Shown here: piece after piece, positions 26,994-35,269 of the stretch
Layout of the letters: each line of letters opens with the position of its first letter
Numbering within the stretch: position 1 is the first letter of the stretch
Assembly: GCA_015654615.1 (NCBI GenBank)
Contig: JAATGN010000332.1
Span: 1-42,721 of the forward strand
Direction of reading: 5' to 3'
Source: Rhodospirillales bacterium
GTDB taxonomy: Bacteria; Pseudomonadota; Alphaproteobacteria; Rhodospirillales; Magnetospirillaceae
Length of the DNA: 42,721 nucleotides
Position numbers and translations under genes: made by a program
Notes under the pieces: model-generated
What the model saw: only the letters and a program-made list of their open reading frames with translations
What the model was told of the DNA's origin: nothing
Database searches by the model: none

Positions 26994-28397
26994 TTGCGCC
27001 TGCCGAAATCGCCCCCTTCGACGGCCGCGGCCGCGGCGGTCCTCCCCCCATCGGAAACCGTCTTCGGGCATCCGAAGGCCCTGGCGTTCCTGTTCGGCAC
27101 CGAAATGTGGGAGCGGTTTTCCTATTATGGAATGCGGGCGCTTCTCACCCTTTACATGGTGAAATATCTGTTCCCGGCGAAGCCGGCCGAAACCGTTTTC
27201 GGCTACGGCGCCCTGAAAAACGCGCTGGAATTCGTTTTCGGGCCGCTCGGCGTGCAGCCGATGGCGTCCCAGGTCTACGGTCTTTACACCAGCCTGGTCT
27301 ATCTGACGCCGATCCTGGGCGGCCTGCTGGCCGACCGCCTGCTCGGCCGGCGCCGCACCGTGATGATCGGCGCCGTCCTGATGGCCATCGGCCATTTCAT
27401 GATGGCCTCCGAAAGCCTGTTCCTGCCCGCCCTGCTCTTTCTGATCCTCGGCAACGGCGCCTTCAAACCCAACATCTCGACCCAGGTCGGCGGCCTCTAC
27501 GCTCCGGGCGACCATCGCCGCGACCGGGCCTATTCGATCTTCTATGTCGGCATCAATCTGGGCGCCTTCTTCTCGCCGCTGGTCTGCGGCACCTTGGGGG
27601 AGAGGGCCGGGTGGCACTACGGCTTCGCCGCCGCCGGCGTCGGAATGCTGATCGGCCTCGGCATCTATGTTTACGCCCGGCGCCATCTGCCGCCGGAACC
27701 GCCGATCGTCCGGCGAAGTGCGACCCACCGCAACGCGCCCTTCACCCACGACGAACGGAAAGGGATGATCGCCCTGCTGATCCTTTGGCTCCCCACCGTC
27801 CTGTTCTGGGCGACCTACGAGCAGCAAGGCAATACCACGGCACTGTGGGCCGACGGCTTTACCGATCGTTCCATTTCGCTGTTCTCCTGGTCGGGGGAAA
27901 TTCCGACCACCTGGTTCCAGGCCTTCAATCCCTTCATGATTTTCGCCTTCACGCCTTTCATCGTGGGATTGTGGGCCTGGCAGGCGAAGCGCCGGACGGA
28001 GCCGTCCACCCTCACCAAGATGGCGTTGGGATGCTTCGGCGTCGCCCTGGCCAATCTGATCATGGTCATGGCCGCCCATGCGGCCGGCGCCGGCGGCAAG
28101 GTCAGTTGGCTGTGGCTGTTCGGTTATTTCGCGGCGATCACCGCCGGTGAACTCTATCTGTCGCCGATCGGGCTGTCCCTGGTGTCGAAGGTGGCGCCGT
28201 CCCGCGTCCTTTCGATGATGATGGGCGTCTGGCTGGCCACCAGCTTCGCCGGAAATTTCATCGCCGGCTGGCTCGGCAGCTTCTGGAGCGGCATGGACAA
28301 GGCCGACTTCTTCCTGATGATCGCCGCCATCGCGGCCGGCGCCGGCGTCGTCATCTGGCTTTTCAACAAGCCGCTCTCGCCCATCCTCGAAGATTGA
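26994..28397 (+). CDS. POT-family proton-coupled peptide transporter
   Basis: This 467-residue membrane protein belongs to the proton-dependent oligopeptide transporters (PTR2/POT). Signatures are FLFGTEMWERFSYYGMRALLTLYMV (the E-x-x-E-R-F-x-Y-Y-G motif in helix 1), GGLLADRLLGRRRTVMIG, GNGAFKPNISTQVG and FYVGINLGAFFSPLVCG. About 14 helices are visible. It imports di- and tripeptides with protons. The start is a TTG at 26994 with AAGGA nine to ten bases upstream; no ATG is available before helix 1. It is followed after 41 bp by an S46 dipeptidyl-peptidase, so a joint role in peptide use is likely. Confidence 0.92.
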   Translation: MRLPKSPPSTAAAAAVLPPSETVFGHPKALAFLFGTEMWERFSYYGMRALLTLYMVKYLFPAKPAETVFGYGALKNALEFVFGPLGVQPMASQVYGLYTSLVYLTPILGGLLADRLLGRRRTVMIGAVLMAIGHFMMASESLFLPALLFLILGNGAFKPNISTQVGGLYAPGDHRRDRAYSIFYVGINLGAFFSPLVCGTLGERAGWHYGFAAAGVGMLIGLGIYVYARRHLPPEPPIVRRSATHRNAPFTHDERKGMIALLILWLPTVLFWATYEQQGNTTALWADGFTDRSISLFSWSGEIPTTWFQAFNPFMIFAFTPFIVGLWAWQAKRRTEPSTLTKMALGCFGVALANLIMVMAAHAAGAGGKVSWLWLFGYFAAITAGELYLSPIGLSLVSKVAPSRVLSMMMGVWLATSFAGNFIAGWLGSFWSGMDKADFFLMIAAIAAGAGVVIWLFNKPLSPILED

Positions 28398-28438
28398 CCG
28401 CCCACTCCCCGGCGGCGCGCCGAAGAAGAGGAACCCGC

Positions 28439-30511
28439 ATGTCCGTTGTCGCTCGCCTGGGTATTTCCCTCCTTCTCATCGCCTTCGCCGCCCTCGGCCC
28501 GGCCCGGGCCGACGAGGGCATGTGGACGGTGAATGATTTTCCGGCCGAAAAAGTCGCCAGGGCTTATGGATTCAAGCCCGACCAGGCGTGGCTCGATCAC
28601 CTGCGGCTGTCGTCGGTGCGGCTGGCCGGCGGCTGTTCGGCCGGCTTCGTCTCGCCCTTCGGCCTGGTCCAGACCAACCACCATTGCGCACGGACCTGCA
28701 TCGAGCAATTGTCGAACGCCGCGAAAGACCTGGCGGCCACGGGGTTCGACGCCAAGGACCCGGCCGACGAAGCGAAATGCCCGGACATGGAGGCCAATCA
28801 GCTGATCGGCATCAGCGACGTCACCCGGCGCGTCCGCCGGACGATCGCCGGCAAGGACGGCGCCGCCTTGGCCGATGCCTTGAAAGCTGAAAAGGCCAGT
28901 ATCGCCAAGGAATGCTCGGCCGAAGGCAAAAACCTCCGCTGCGATGTCGTCGCGCTTTATCACGGCGGCCTGTTCCATCTCTACAAATACCGCCGTTTCC
29001 AGGATGTCCGCCTGGTCTTCGCGCCCGAAGCGGACATCGCCTTTTTCGGCGGCGATCCGGACAATTTCGAATTCCCGCGCTATGACCTCGACGTCAGCTA
29101 TCTGCGCGTTTACCAGGACGGAAAGCCGCTCGATACCGCCGGCACCTATTTTCCCTATGCCCGGCGGGACGTCCGGGCCGGCGAGCCGACCTTCGTTTCC
29201 GGCCATCCCGGCGCAACCAGCCGCCTGTTCACCGTCGCCGAACTCGCCTTCCAGCGCGACGTGGTCCTGCCGCGCAATCTGTTCCTGCTCTCCGAACTGA
29301 GGGGGATCCTCACCGAGTTCTCGACCAGGGGAGCCGAACAGGCCCGCATCGCCGCCGATACGCTGTTCGGCGTGGAAAACAGCCTCAAGGCCCTGAAAGG
29401 GCGGTTCGCCGCGCTGGTCGATCCACGGATCATCCAGGAAAAGACCACGGCCGAAAGGGCCTTGCGGCTCGCCGTCGACCGCGAGCCGTCCCTGAGGGTC
29501 CGCTATGGCGGCGCCTGGGACGGAATCCGCCGGACGATGGATCGATTCCGCGACAAGCGCGATCGCTATGCGATGACCGAGGCCGGCCAGGGATTCCGCG
29601 CGCGGTTGTTCACCCTGGCCTTGGCCCTGGTGCGCCATGCCGACGAAGCGGGCAAACCCGACCAGGCGCGCCTCAAGGAATATACCGACGCCAACTTCCC
29701 GTCGTTGCGCCAGACCCTGACGTCCCCGGCGCCGCTCTATCCGGACCTCGAGAAGCTGACCCTCGGCTTCTCGCTTGCCAAGCTGCGGGAAACGCTGGGG
29801 TCCGACGATCCCTTCGTCCGCAAGGTCCTGGCCGGAAAATCGCCGGCCGAGCGAGCCGGCGAACTGGTCGACGGGACCGCCCTGGCCGATGTCGAGACCC
29901 GCCGGCGGCTGATCGACGCCACGCCGGGGACGCTGGCGGACTCGAGCGATCCGATGATCGCCTTCGCCCGGCTGGTCGACGCCGACTTGCGGGTCGTCCG
30001 CGCCGATTACGAAGGAAATGTCGAAGCGCCGCTGACCAAATATGCGGGACAGATCGCCGAGGCGACCTTCAGGATCCGGGGCCGTTCGACCTATCCGGAC
30101 GCCACCTTCACCCTTCGCCTGTCCTATGGCGCGGTGAAGGGCTTTCGGCAGGCCGGCCGGGAAATCGCGCCGATCACCACCCTCGGCGGCGCTTTCCAGC
30201 GCGCCACCGACGCGCCGCCTTTCCGGCTGCCGGCCCGCTGGCTGGCCGCCAAACCGGACCTGAACCTGGAGCAGCCCTTCAATTTCGTCACCACCAACGA
30301 CATCATCGGCGGCAATTCCGGCTCGCCGGTGATCGACAAGGCGGGCGAAGTGGTCGGCCTGATCTTCGACGGCAATATCCAATCGCTCGGCGGCGCCTAT
30401 GGTTACGACGGCTCGGTCAATCGCGCCGTCGCCGTTTCGGTGGGGGCGCTGAAGGAAAGCCTGGTCAAGATCTATCACGCCGACCGCCTCGCCCGGGAAC
30501 TGGGGCAATGA
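28439..30511 (+). CDS. S46-family serine dipeptidyl-peptidase (DPP7/DPP11-like)
   Basis: This 690-residue exported peptidase removes dipeptides from peptide N-termini. It has a signal peptide (residues 1–24, ending GPARA), the trypsin-like His in TNHHC (His81/His82) and the nucleophile Ser627 in GGNSGSPVID, close to the C-terminus as usual in S46. The GGCSAGFVSPFGLVQTNHHCA block is diagnostic of the family. The acidic or hydrophobic P1 preference cannot be decided by eye. The start at 28439 gives a clean signal peptide. The peptide transporter directly upstream suggests that released dipeptides are imported. Confidence 0.93.
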   Translation: MSVVARLGISLLLIAFAALGPARADEGMWTVNDFPAEKVARAYGFKPDQAWLDHLRLSSVRLAGGCSAGFVSPFGLVQTNHHCARTCIEQLSNAAKDLAATGFDAKDPADEAKCPDMEANQLIGISDVTRRVRRTIAGKDGAALADALKAEKASIAKECSAEGKNLRCDVVALYHGGLFHLYKYRRFQDVRLVFAPEADIAFFGGDPDNFEFPRYDLDVSYLRVYQDGKPLDTAGTYFPYARRDVRAGEPTFVSGHPGATSRLFTVAELAFQRDVVLPRNLFLLSELRGILTEFSTRGAEQARIAADTLFGVENSLKALKGRFAALVDPRIIQEKTTAERALRLAVDREPSLRVRYGGAWDGIRRTMDRFRDKRDRYAMTEAGQGFRARLFTLALALVRHADEAGKPDQARLKEYTDANFPSLRQTLTSPAPLYPDLEKLTLGFSLAKLRETLGSDDPFVRKVLAGKSPAERAGELVDGTALADVETRRRLIDATPGTLADSSDPMIAFARLVDADLRVVRADYEGNVEAPLTKYAGQIAEATFRIRGRSTYPDATFTLRLSYGAVKGFRQAGREIAPITTLGGAFQRATDAPPFRLPARWLAAKPDLNLEQPFNFVTTNDIIGGNSGSPVIDKAGEVVGLIFDGNIQSLGGAYGYDGSVNRAVAVSVGALKESLVKIYHADRLARELGQ

Positions 30512-30564
30512 CGGAGCACCGCCGATCCCCCCGTCGTTCCGGCCGAAAATAAATCGGGGCGGAT

Positions 30565-30590
30565 GGAATAAACCCGAAGGCCCGGGCGTC
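30565..30590 (+). promoter_or_regulatory. Putative autoregulatory ECF-type promoter of the second sigma gene
   Basis: GGAATAAA (30565–30572) is followed after exactly 15 bases by GTC (30588–30590), about 100 bases before the second ECF sigma gene. The element and spacing match the two divergent copies at 14109–14162, the only other places where I find this motif in the window. Confidence 0.6.
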
Positions 30591-30685
30591 CACCCGACAG
30601 ACAAAGGCCATCCGCCCCTTGGCGTCGCCGGGCCGGTTGCACATTTGTCCTTTGAGGCCAGCCGCCGATCGGGAGTGATCTTATC

Positions 30686-31204
30686 GTGAAGGACATGATG
30701 CTTCTGGTCGAACCCCTGATTCCGGCCCTGCGTCGTTATGCCCGCGCGCTGCTGCGCGATCATACGGCGGCGGACGACCTGGTGCAGGATTGCCTGGAGC
30801 GTACCATCGGCCGCTGGCACCAGCGCCGGCCGGAAGGCGATACCCGGACCTGGGTGTTCACCATCCTGCACAACCTCGCCATCAATCGCTTCCGGCAAAC
30901 CGCCCGGCACGGCCGGAGTCTCGCCCTCGACGAAGTCGATGAGGCCTTCCTGGCCCGCCCGCCGTCCCAGGAGGACCGTTTGCAGCAACGGGATCTTCTG
31001 CGGGCCTTGGCGACGCTTCCCGACGACCACCGCAGCGTCCTCCTGCTGGTCTCGGTGGAGGGGCTGTCCTATGCCGAGGCGGCGCGCGTGCTGAATGTCC
31101 CGATCGGCACGGTCATGTCGCGTCTTGCCCGCGCACGCGATAAATTATCGAGGGCGGTTGAGAACGAATCCATCCGCGGCCCGAACCTGCGGAGAGTGAA
31201 ATGA
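30686..31204 (+). CDS. ECF-family RNA polymerase sigma factor (second copy)
   Basis: This 172-residue protein has sigma region 2 (about 10–75, RRYARALLRDHTAADDLVQDCLERTIGRW and TWVFTILHNLAINRFRQ) and region 4 (about 105–160, LPDDHRSVLLLVSVEGLSYAEAARVLNVPIGTVMSRLARARDKL). The start is GTG 30686 or, better supported by an AAGGA four bases upstream, ATG 30698. It overlaps its anti-sigma gene by 4 bp (ATGA). It shares the promoter motif of the sigma gene at 14199 but the proteins are clearly diverged, so this is not a recent duplication. The signal is unknown. Confidence 0.93.
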   Translation: MKDMMLLVEPLIPALRRYARALLRDHTAADDLVQDCLERTIGRWHQRRPEGDTRTWVFTILHNLAINRFRQTARHGRSLALDEVDEAFLARPPSQEDRLQQRDLLRALATLPDDHRSVLLLVSVEGLSYAEAARVLNVPIGTVMSRLARARDKLSRAVENESIRGPNLRRVK

Positions 31205-31980
31205 GCGCAACCCGTCCGATCACCGAAGAAGATCTTCACGCCTATATCGACCGGAATCTCGATCCCGGACGGCTGGGCGAAGTCGAGGACTATCTGGCCC
31301 GGTTTCCCGATGTCGCCCGCCGGATCCGGGGATATGCGGGTCAGAGGGAGACCTTGCGCCGGATCTTCGATCCCATTGCCTGCGAACCCGTCCCGCCGGA
31401 ACTGAGCCTGGCGCGCTTGATCGAAAATCGGCGGCGGCCGCGGATTTTCCCATGGCGCTCCATCGCGGCGGCGATCGTGCTGACGGGATTGAGCGGCACG
31501 GGCGGCTGGTCGCTGCGCGGCATGGCGGAGCCGCCGCACGCCGGCATCGCCGCCCTGGCCCAGGAAGCGGCCGACAGTTACGAGGTCTATGGTCCCGACC
31601 GCATCCGCCCCGTCGAAATCAGGGCGGCGGAAAGCGCGGAATTGACGGGATGGGTCTCGCAACGCCTGAAACGCCCAATCGCCGTGCCGGACCTGGCGCC
31701 TTCAGGATATCGGTTCATGGGCGGGCGTCTGGTCGCGACGCCGCACGGACCGGCCGGGCTTTTCATGTATGACGACGATCGGGGATCGCGCCTGGTGATG
31801 CTGGTCCGGCCGATGGCCGCCGAGCAGAATACGCCGATGTCGCAGCAGTCCCGCGGGCCGGTCCAAGGCTTTGCCTGGGCCGATCAGGGCATCGGCTACA
31901 GCCTGGTGGGCGCCGTATCTCCCGAGGTCCTGCATCCGCTTGCCGACGAAATCCGCCGTCAGGTCGACAAGGAGACCTAA
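31201..31980 (+). CDS. Membrane anti-sigma factor without zinc motif
   Basis: This 259-residue protein has an N-terminal anti-sigma domain (ITEEDLHAYIDRNLDPGRLGEVEDYLARFPDVARRI, residues 7–42), one membrane helix (about 82–100, SIAAAIVLTGLSGTGGW) and a periplasmic domain with LTGWVSQRLKRPIAVPDL and GYRFMGGRLVATPHGPAGLFMYDDDRGSRLVMLVRPM, seen in membrane anti-sigma factors of proteobacteria. The His-x3-Cys-x2-Cys motif of the first anti-sigma is absent, so zinc or thiol sensing of that kind is not expected. GGAGAG precedes the ATG and overlaps the end of the sigma gene. Confidence 0.88.
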   Translation: MSATRPITEEDLHAYIDRNLDPGRLGEVEDYLARFPDVARRIRGYAGQRETLRRIFDPIACEPVPPELSLARLIENRRRPRIFPWRSIAAAIVLTGLSGTGGWSLRGMAEPPHAGIAALAQEAADSYEVYGPDRIRPVEIRAAESAELTGWVSQRLKRPIAVPDLAPSGYRFMGGRLVATPHGPAGLFMYDDDRGSRLVMLVRPMAAEQNTPMSQQSRGPVQGFAWADQGIGYSLVGAVSPEVLHPLADEIRRQVDKET

Positions 31981-32125
31981 TACCAGCCTGCGCTGATCAA
32001 AACTGATCAGCGCCCCTCAGGCGCCGGGCGGGTTTCTCCGAAACCCTTGGCTTCGCTCGCATAAGCTCGCGGGCCCTCAACGGGCCAGCCGACCTGCAAT
32101 GAGCCCAGCTCATTGCAGGTCGGTA
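31981..32125. mobile_element. Hairpin-rich MITE-like element with imperfect terminal inverted repeats
   Basis: The segment begins directly after the anti-sigma stop. Its two ends are imperfect inverted repeats (TACCAGCCTGCGCTGATC against the reverse complement TACCGACCTGCAATGAGC, 13 of 18 equal). Inside lie perfect hairpins at 31990–32013 (10-bp arms), GGGTTT/AAACCC near 32030–32046, and 32089–32123 (15-bp arms). There is no coding frame. It could be a non-autonomous element or a clustered repeat, and would also act as a terminator region. Confidence 0.45.
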
Positions 32126-32177
32126 TAAGGGCCCAATGCTGTCGGCTTGAGCCCGCGAAATAAAGGGAAGAACCACG

Positions 32178-32255
32178 AGTGGCACCGGCGTCCCTGCCGG
32201 TGTCCGCCGCTTGCGCGGCGGAGTCTTTTCCACCGGCAGGGACGCCGGTGCCACT
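32178..32255. repeat. REPIN-like paired palindrome, copy A
   Basis: Perfect 25-bp outer arms (32178–32202 and 32231–32255) begin GTGGCACCGGC and enclose an inner hairpin (CCGCCGC TTGC GCGGCGG) and a GTCTTTTC spacer. Each arm is itself a hairpin (CACCGGC and GCCGGTG). Two inverted REP units in this arrangement are the layout of REPINs. The element lies in an intergenic region. Confidence 0.8.
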
Positions 32256-32284
32256 CGGTGTGTTCTGAACCGGCCCCTGGGGAC

Positions 32285-32890
32285 TCATTTTCCCGCCGGC
32301 GCCCCTTTGGCCGCCGGGTTGGGACAGGCGTGCTGGGGATCGTGCGCGTCGCACAGCAGGACCTGCCGCATGAAAGACAGCCATTCGGTGGTGGTTTCGG
32401 CCGGCACCGGAAGATGTTCCTTGTCGAAGGAAGGACCACGCCAGGAACGCCACACCACATAGGCGCGGTCGCGGCCGCTGATCACCTTGTAAAGGCTGAG
32501 CTCCCCGTCGCCCCATTGCTTCGATTTCGGACAGGCGACGGCGCGCATGGCCGTCTCGAAGCCGTTCTCCATCGCCAGGCTGACCTGCCCGGCGCCGATA
32601 TCCTCGCAGGCGTTCTTGACGACCTCCAGCTGATCTTTCAGCACATCCTGGGCCGACTTCCTCGACATCCCGCCGACGATCTGCACCGTCAGCATTTCGG
32701 TCCAGTTCTTCAGCGTCTGGCCTGGCGGCAGGACCTCCGTGACGTCGACATTGCCCTTGGTCTCGTGATACCCGACCACCCAGCCCTGCGGCGGCAGAAT
32801 GAAAAGCTGTTCGCTGGCCGGCGGCGGATCGGCGACGGCCGGCGAGGAACAGAGAAGGGCAACGGCCACGACGGAAAGAACGAAGCGCAT
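32285..32890 (-). CDS. Secreted protein of unknown function
   Basis: This 201-residue protein has a clear signal peptide (MRFVLSVVAVALLCSSPAVA, cleavage near residue 20) and a mature part with two or three cysteine pairs, including LLCDAHDPQHAC near the C-terminus, suggesting a periplasmic fold held by disulfides. Recognisable blocks are FILPPQGWVVGYHETKGNVDVTEVLPPGQT and VWRSWRGPSFDKEHLPV, but no named family comes to mind. The ATG at 32890 has GGAGA six bases upstream; a longer frame would run into mutY. It lies 64 bp after mutY in the same direction. Confidence 0.75.
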   Translation of the reverse strand: MRFVLSVVAVALLCSSPAVADPPPASEQLFILPPQGWVVGYHETKGNVDVTEVLPPGQTLKNWTEMLTVQIVGGMSRKSAQDVLKDQLEVVKNACEDIGAGQVSLAMENGFETAMRAVACPKSKQWGDGELSLYKVISGRDRAYVVWRSWRGPSFDKEHLPVPAETTTEWLSFMRQVLLCDAHDPQHACPNPAAKGAPAGK

Positions 32891-32954
32891 GGAGGTCTCC
32901 AGACGGCGCACCGGCGACGCCGGCAATAAGAAATTGCGTGCCAGGCACGCGGAT

Positions 32955-34016
32955 TTAATACGCCTTGGCCAACGCATGGCGAACCACTTTTCGCATGACC
33001 GTCGGCAGGGCCTGGCCGCCGAGCCCATCCAGGGAACACCACAGCCCCCTGGCCAGCTCCGGCGTCCGCGCCTTTCCCGCGACGACCAGCAGCTCGAGAT
33101 GAAAATGCGTGAAGCTGTGCAGAACCATCCCCGGCAGGCTTCGCCATTCGGTGGCGACCGGGGCGGCGGCCAGCGCCTCGGCCAAATCCCACGATTCGGC
33201 GCGCCAGGGCGTCGAGGGGATTTCCATCATGCCGCCCAGCAGGCCATTTTCCGGACGGCGGCGCAGCAGCACGGCACCATCCTTGCGCAGCGTCCAGAAG
33301 GCGATGCCGCGGCGCGTCGGCCGTTCCGGCTTGGCCAGCTTGGCCGGCAGGCTTTCGGCGATGCCCAGGCGGCTGGCCTGGCAATCCTCCCGCCAGGGAC
33401 ACAGCACGCAGGCCGGCTGCCGCGGGGTACAGACCGTCGCGCCCAGGTCCATCAGGGCCTGCGCGTAATCGCCGGGCCGCAATGGCGGCGTCAGAGTTCC
33501 CGCCAGGGCCTTCAATTTCGGTTTCGCCGCCGGCAAGGGATCGGTGACGGCGAACATGCGGGCGATCACCCGTTCGATATTGCCGTCCATCACCACGGCG
33601 GGACGCCCATGGGCGATGGCGGCGATGGCGGCGGCGGTATAATCGCCGATGCCGGGCAACGTGCGAAGCGAATCCTCGTCGTCGGGAAACACCCCGTCGC
33701 GCCATTCGGCGACCAGTTGGGCGCATTTGTGGAGGTTGCGGGCGCGGGCGTAATAGCCCAACCCGGCCCAGGCCACCAGGATGTCGTCCAGCGGAGCGGC
33801 GGCCAGGTCCTTGACCGTCGGCCAGCGCTCGATGAAGGCACGGAAATAGGGGGCGACGGCGACCACGGTGGTCTGCTGCAGCATGATCTCCGACAGCCAG
33901 ACGTGATAGGGATCGGCAGAGCGGCCCGGCGGGGACCGCCACGGCAGAACGCGGGCATTCCGGTCATACCAGGCGAGGATACGTTCGGACAGGGCGGATG
34001 GGGAAGGATGTGGCAT
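32955..34016 (-). CDS. mutY: A/G-specific adenine DNA glycosylase MutY
   Basis: This 353-residue repair enzyme removes adenine mispaired with 8-oxoguanine. It has catalytic Glu43 in WLSEIMLQQTTV, the helix-hairpin-helix LPGIGDYTAAAIAAIAHG, Asp in VMDGNIERV, the 4Fe-4S ligands C-x6-C-x2-C-x5-C (VCTPRQPACVLCPWREDC) and a C-terminal NUDIX-like domain recognising 8-oxoguanine (FWTLRKDGAVLLRRRPENGLLGGMMEIP, then HSFTHFHLELLV). The ATG at 34016 is chosen over 34046, which would overlap the divergent DUF721 gene start. The mutY–DUF721–dsbA–smc order is conserved in alphaproteobacteria. Confidence 0.95.
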   Translation of the reverse strand: MPHPSPSALSERILAWYDRNARVLPWRSPPGRSADPYHVWLSEIMLQQTTVVAVAPYFRAFIERWPTVKDLAAAPLDDILVAWAGLGYYARARNLHKCAQLVAEWRDGVFPDDEDSLRTLPGIGDYTAAAIAAIAHGRPAVVMDGNIERVIARMFAVTDPLPAAKPKLKALAGTLTPPLRPGDYAQALMDLGATVCTPRQPACVLCPWREDCQASRLGIAESLPAKLAKPERPTRRGIAFWTLRKDGAVLLRRRPENGLLGGMMEIPSTPWRAESWDLAEALAAAPVATEWRSLPGMVLHSFTHFHLELLVVAGKARTPELARGLWCSLDGLGGQALPTVMRKVVRHALAKAY

Positions 34017-34044
34017 GGCCGGCAAGATAGCATAGAATGCCGCC

Positions 34045-34539
34045 ATGTCTGATCAGCCTGACGAAAAACGCGGTAGTTCCGGGCCGCGCGCCATCGCCGA
34101 AACCACGGCGCGCCTGACCCGCCGGTCGATGGGCCGGCGCGGCTTCACCGAGGCCGCGCTGATCGCCGAATGGCCGAGCGTCGTCGGATCGATGCTGGGA
34201 ACCGCGACTTTGCCCTTGCGCATCGCTTTTCAGCGCGGCGAACGGGCGGGCGGGACCCTGCACATCCGGGTGGCGTCGGGCGCCATGGCCACGCAGCTGC
34301 AACACCAGGAGCCGCTGATCGTACAGCGGATCAACGGCTATTTCGGTTATGGCGCGATCGCCCGCCTGGCCATCAGTCAGGGTCCGGTGGTCCGCCGGCC
34401 GGTCCGCCGGCCGCCGGCCGCCCCGGAATTGACGCCGCAGCAGGAGCTTGAGCTGAGCCAGCGTTTGAGCGGCATCGACGACCCGGACCTGAAGGCCGTT
34501 CTTTCCGCCCTCGGGCGCCACCTTGCGGGAAGACGCTGA
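34045..34539 (+). CDS. DUF721/DciA-family protein
   Basis: This 164-residue basic protein belongs to DUF721, the family of DciA, which loads or recruits the replicative helicase in bacteria lacking DnaC/DnaI. The conserved core is TEAALIAEWPSVVGSMLGTATLPLRIAF and GTLHIRVASGAMATQLQHQEPLIVQRINGYFG (about residues 35–105), followed by a Pro/Arg-rich linker and a helical tail (PQQELELSQRLSGIDDPDLKAVLSALGRHL). It is divergent from mutY with 28 bp between starts, so the two promoters must overlap. A helicase-loading role is inferred from the family. Confidence 0.85.
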   Translation: MSDQPDEKRGSSGPRAIAETTARLTRRSMGRRGFTEAALIAEWPSVVGSMLGTATLPLRIAFQRGERAGGTLHIRVASGAMATQLQHQEPLIVQRINGYFGYGAIARLAISQGPVVRRPVRRPPAAPELTPQQELELSQRLSGIDDPDLKAVLSALGRHLAGRR

Positions 34540-34579
34540 AGGGCCTTAATATCCGCGAATTCCCTTTGAGGAGGATCGA

Positions 34580-35176
34580 GTGAAGACTTTTGTGCAGACG
34601 GTAATCATGGTGGCCGCCCTGGCATTTGGCGCGATGGGCGCGGCCCGGGCGCAAGACAAGCCCTGGGCGATCGACGAAGTCATGGGCAAGGCCGATGCGC
34701 CGATCACCATCATCGAATATTCGTCTCTGACCTGTCCGCACTGCGCCAAATTCCATATCGAAAGCCTGCCCAAGGTGAAGTCCGAATGGATCGACACCGG
34801 CAAGGCCAAGCTGATTTTCCGCGATCTGCCGTGGGACCCGCTGGCCCAGGCGACCGCCATGATCGCCCATTGCTCAGGCGATCGCTATTTCGCCTTCCTT
34901 AACACCTTCTTCCGCACCCAGGACCAGTGGGCCCGCAATCCCTCGCCCCTGGATGCCATCAAGACCATCGCCAAACTGGGCGGCATGGGACCGGACCAGG
35001 TCGACAAATGCATCGCCGACAACGGCTTGCTGAACGAAATCAACGCCCGCAAGGACGAGGCCATGAACAGCTACAAGGTCGATTCGACGCCGAGCTTCAT
35101 CATCGGCGGCAAACTCTATTCGGGCGACATGCCCTATGACGAGTTCGCCAAGCTGCTGAGCGCGCAAGGCAAATAG
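34580..35176 (+). CDS. DsbA-family thiol:disulfide oxidoreductase
   Basis: This 198-residue exported thioredoxin-fold protein has a signal peptide (1–25, ending AARAQ), the active site Cys52-Pro-His-Cys55 in SSLTCPHCAKFH and the cis-proline loop VDSTPSFIIGG. The CPHC active site is that of oxidising DsbA proteins, so it probably makes disulfides in periplasmic proteins. The start is GTG 34580 with GAGGAGGAT about seven bases upstream. It lies 40 bp after the DciA-like gene. No dsbB is seen in the window. Confidence 0.92.
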   Translation: MKTFVQTVIMVAALAFGAMGAARAQDKPWAIDEVMGKADAPITIIEYSSLTCPHCAKFHIESLPKVKSEWIDTGKAKLIFRDLPWDPLAQATAMIAHCSGDRYFAFLNTFFRTQDQWARNPSPLDAIKTIAKLGGMGPDQVDKCIADNGLLNEINARKDEAMNSYKVDSTPSFIIGGKLYSGDMPYDEFAKLLSAQGK

Positions 35177-35269
35177 ACGGTTCTTGCCTGGTGAAACGAT
35201 TCCCGTATCCGCCGCGCGGTCGTCTCAGGGTCTCCTCCCGTGGCCTCTGGTCGCAGGTAGGACAGTGAG

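Noticed and set aside
28154-31030. A 958-codon minus-strand open frame across the peptide transporter, S46 peptidase and second sigma gene
   Set aside because: It crosses three well-supported plus-strand genes and shows no domain pattern.
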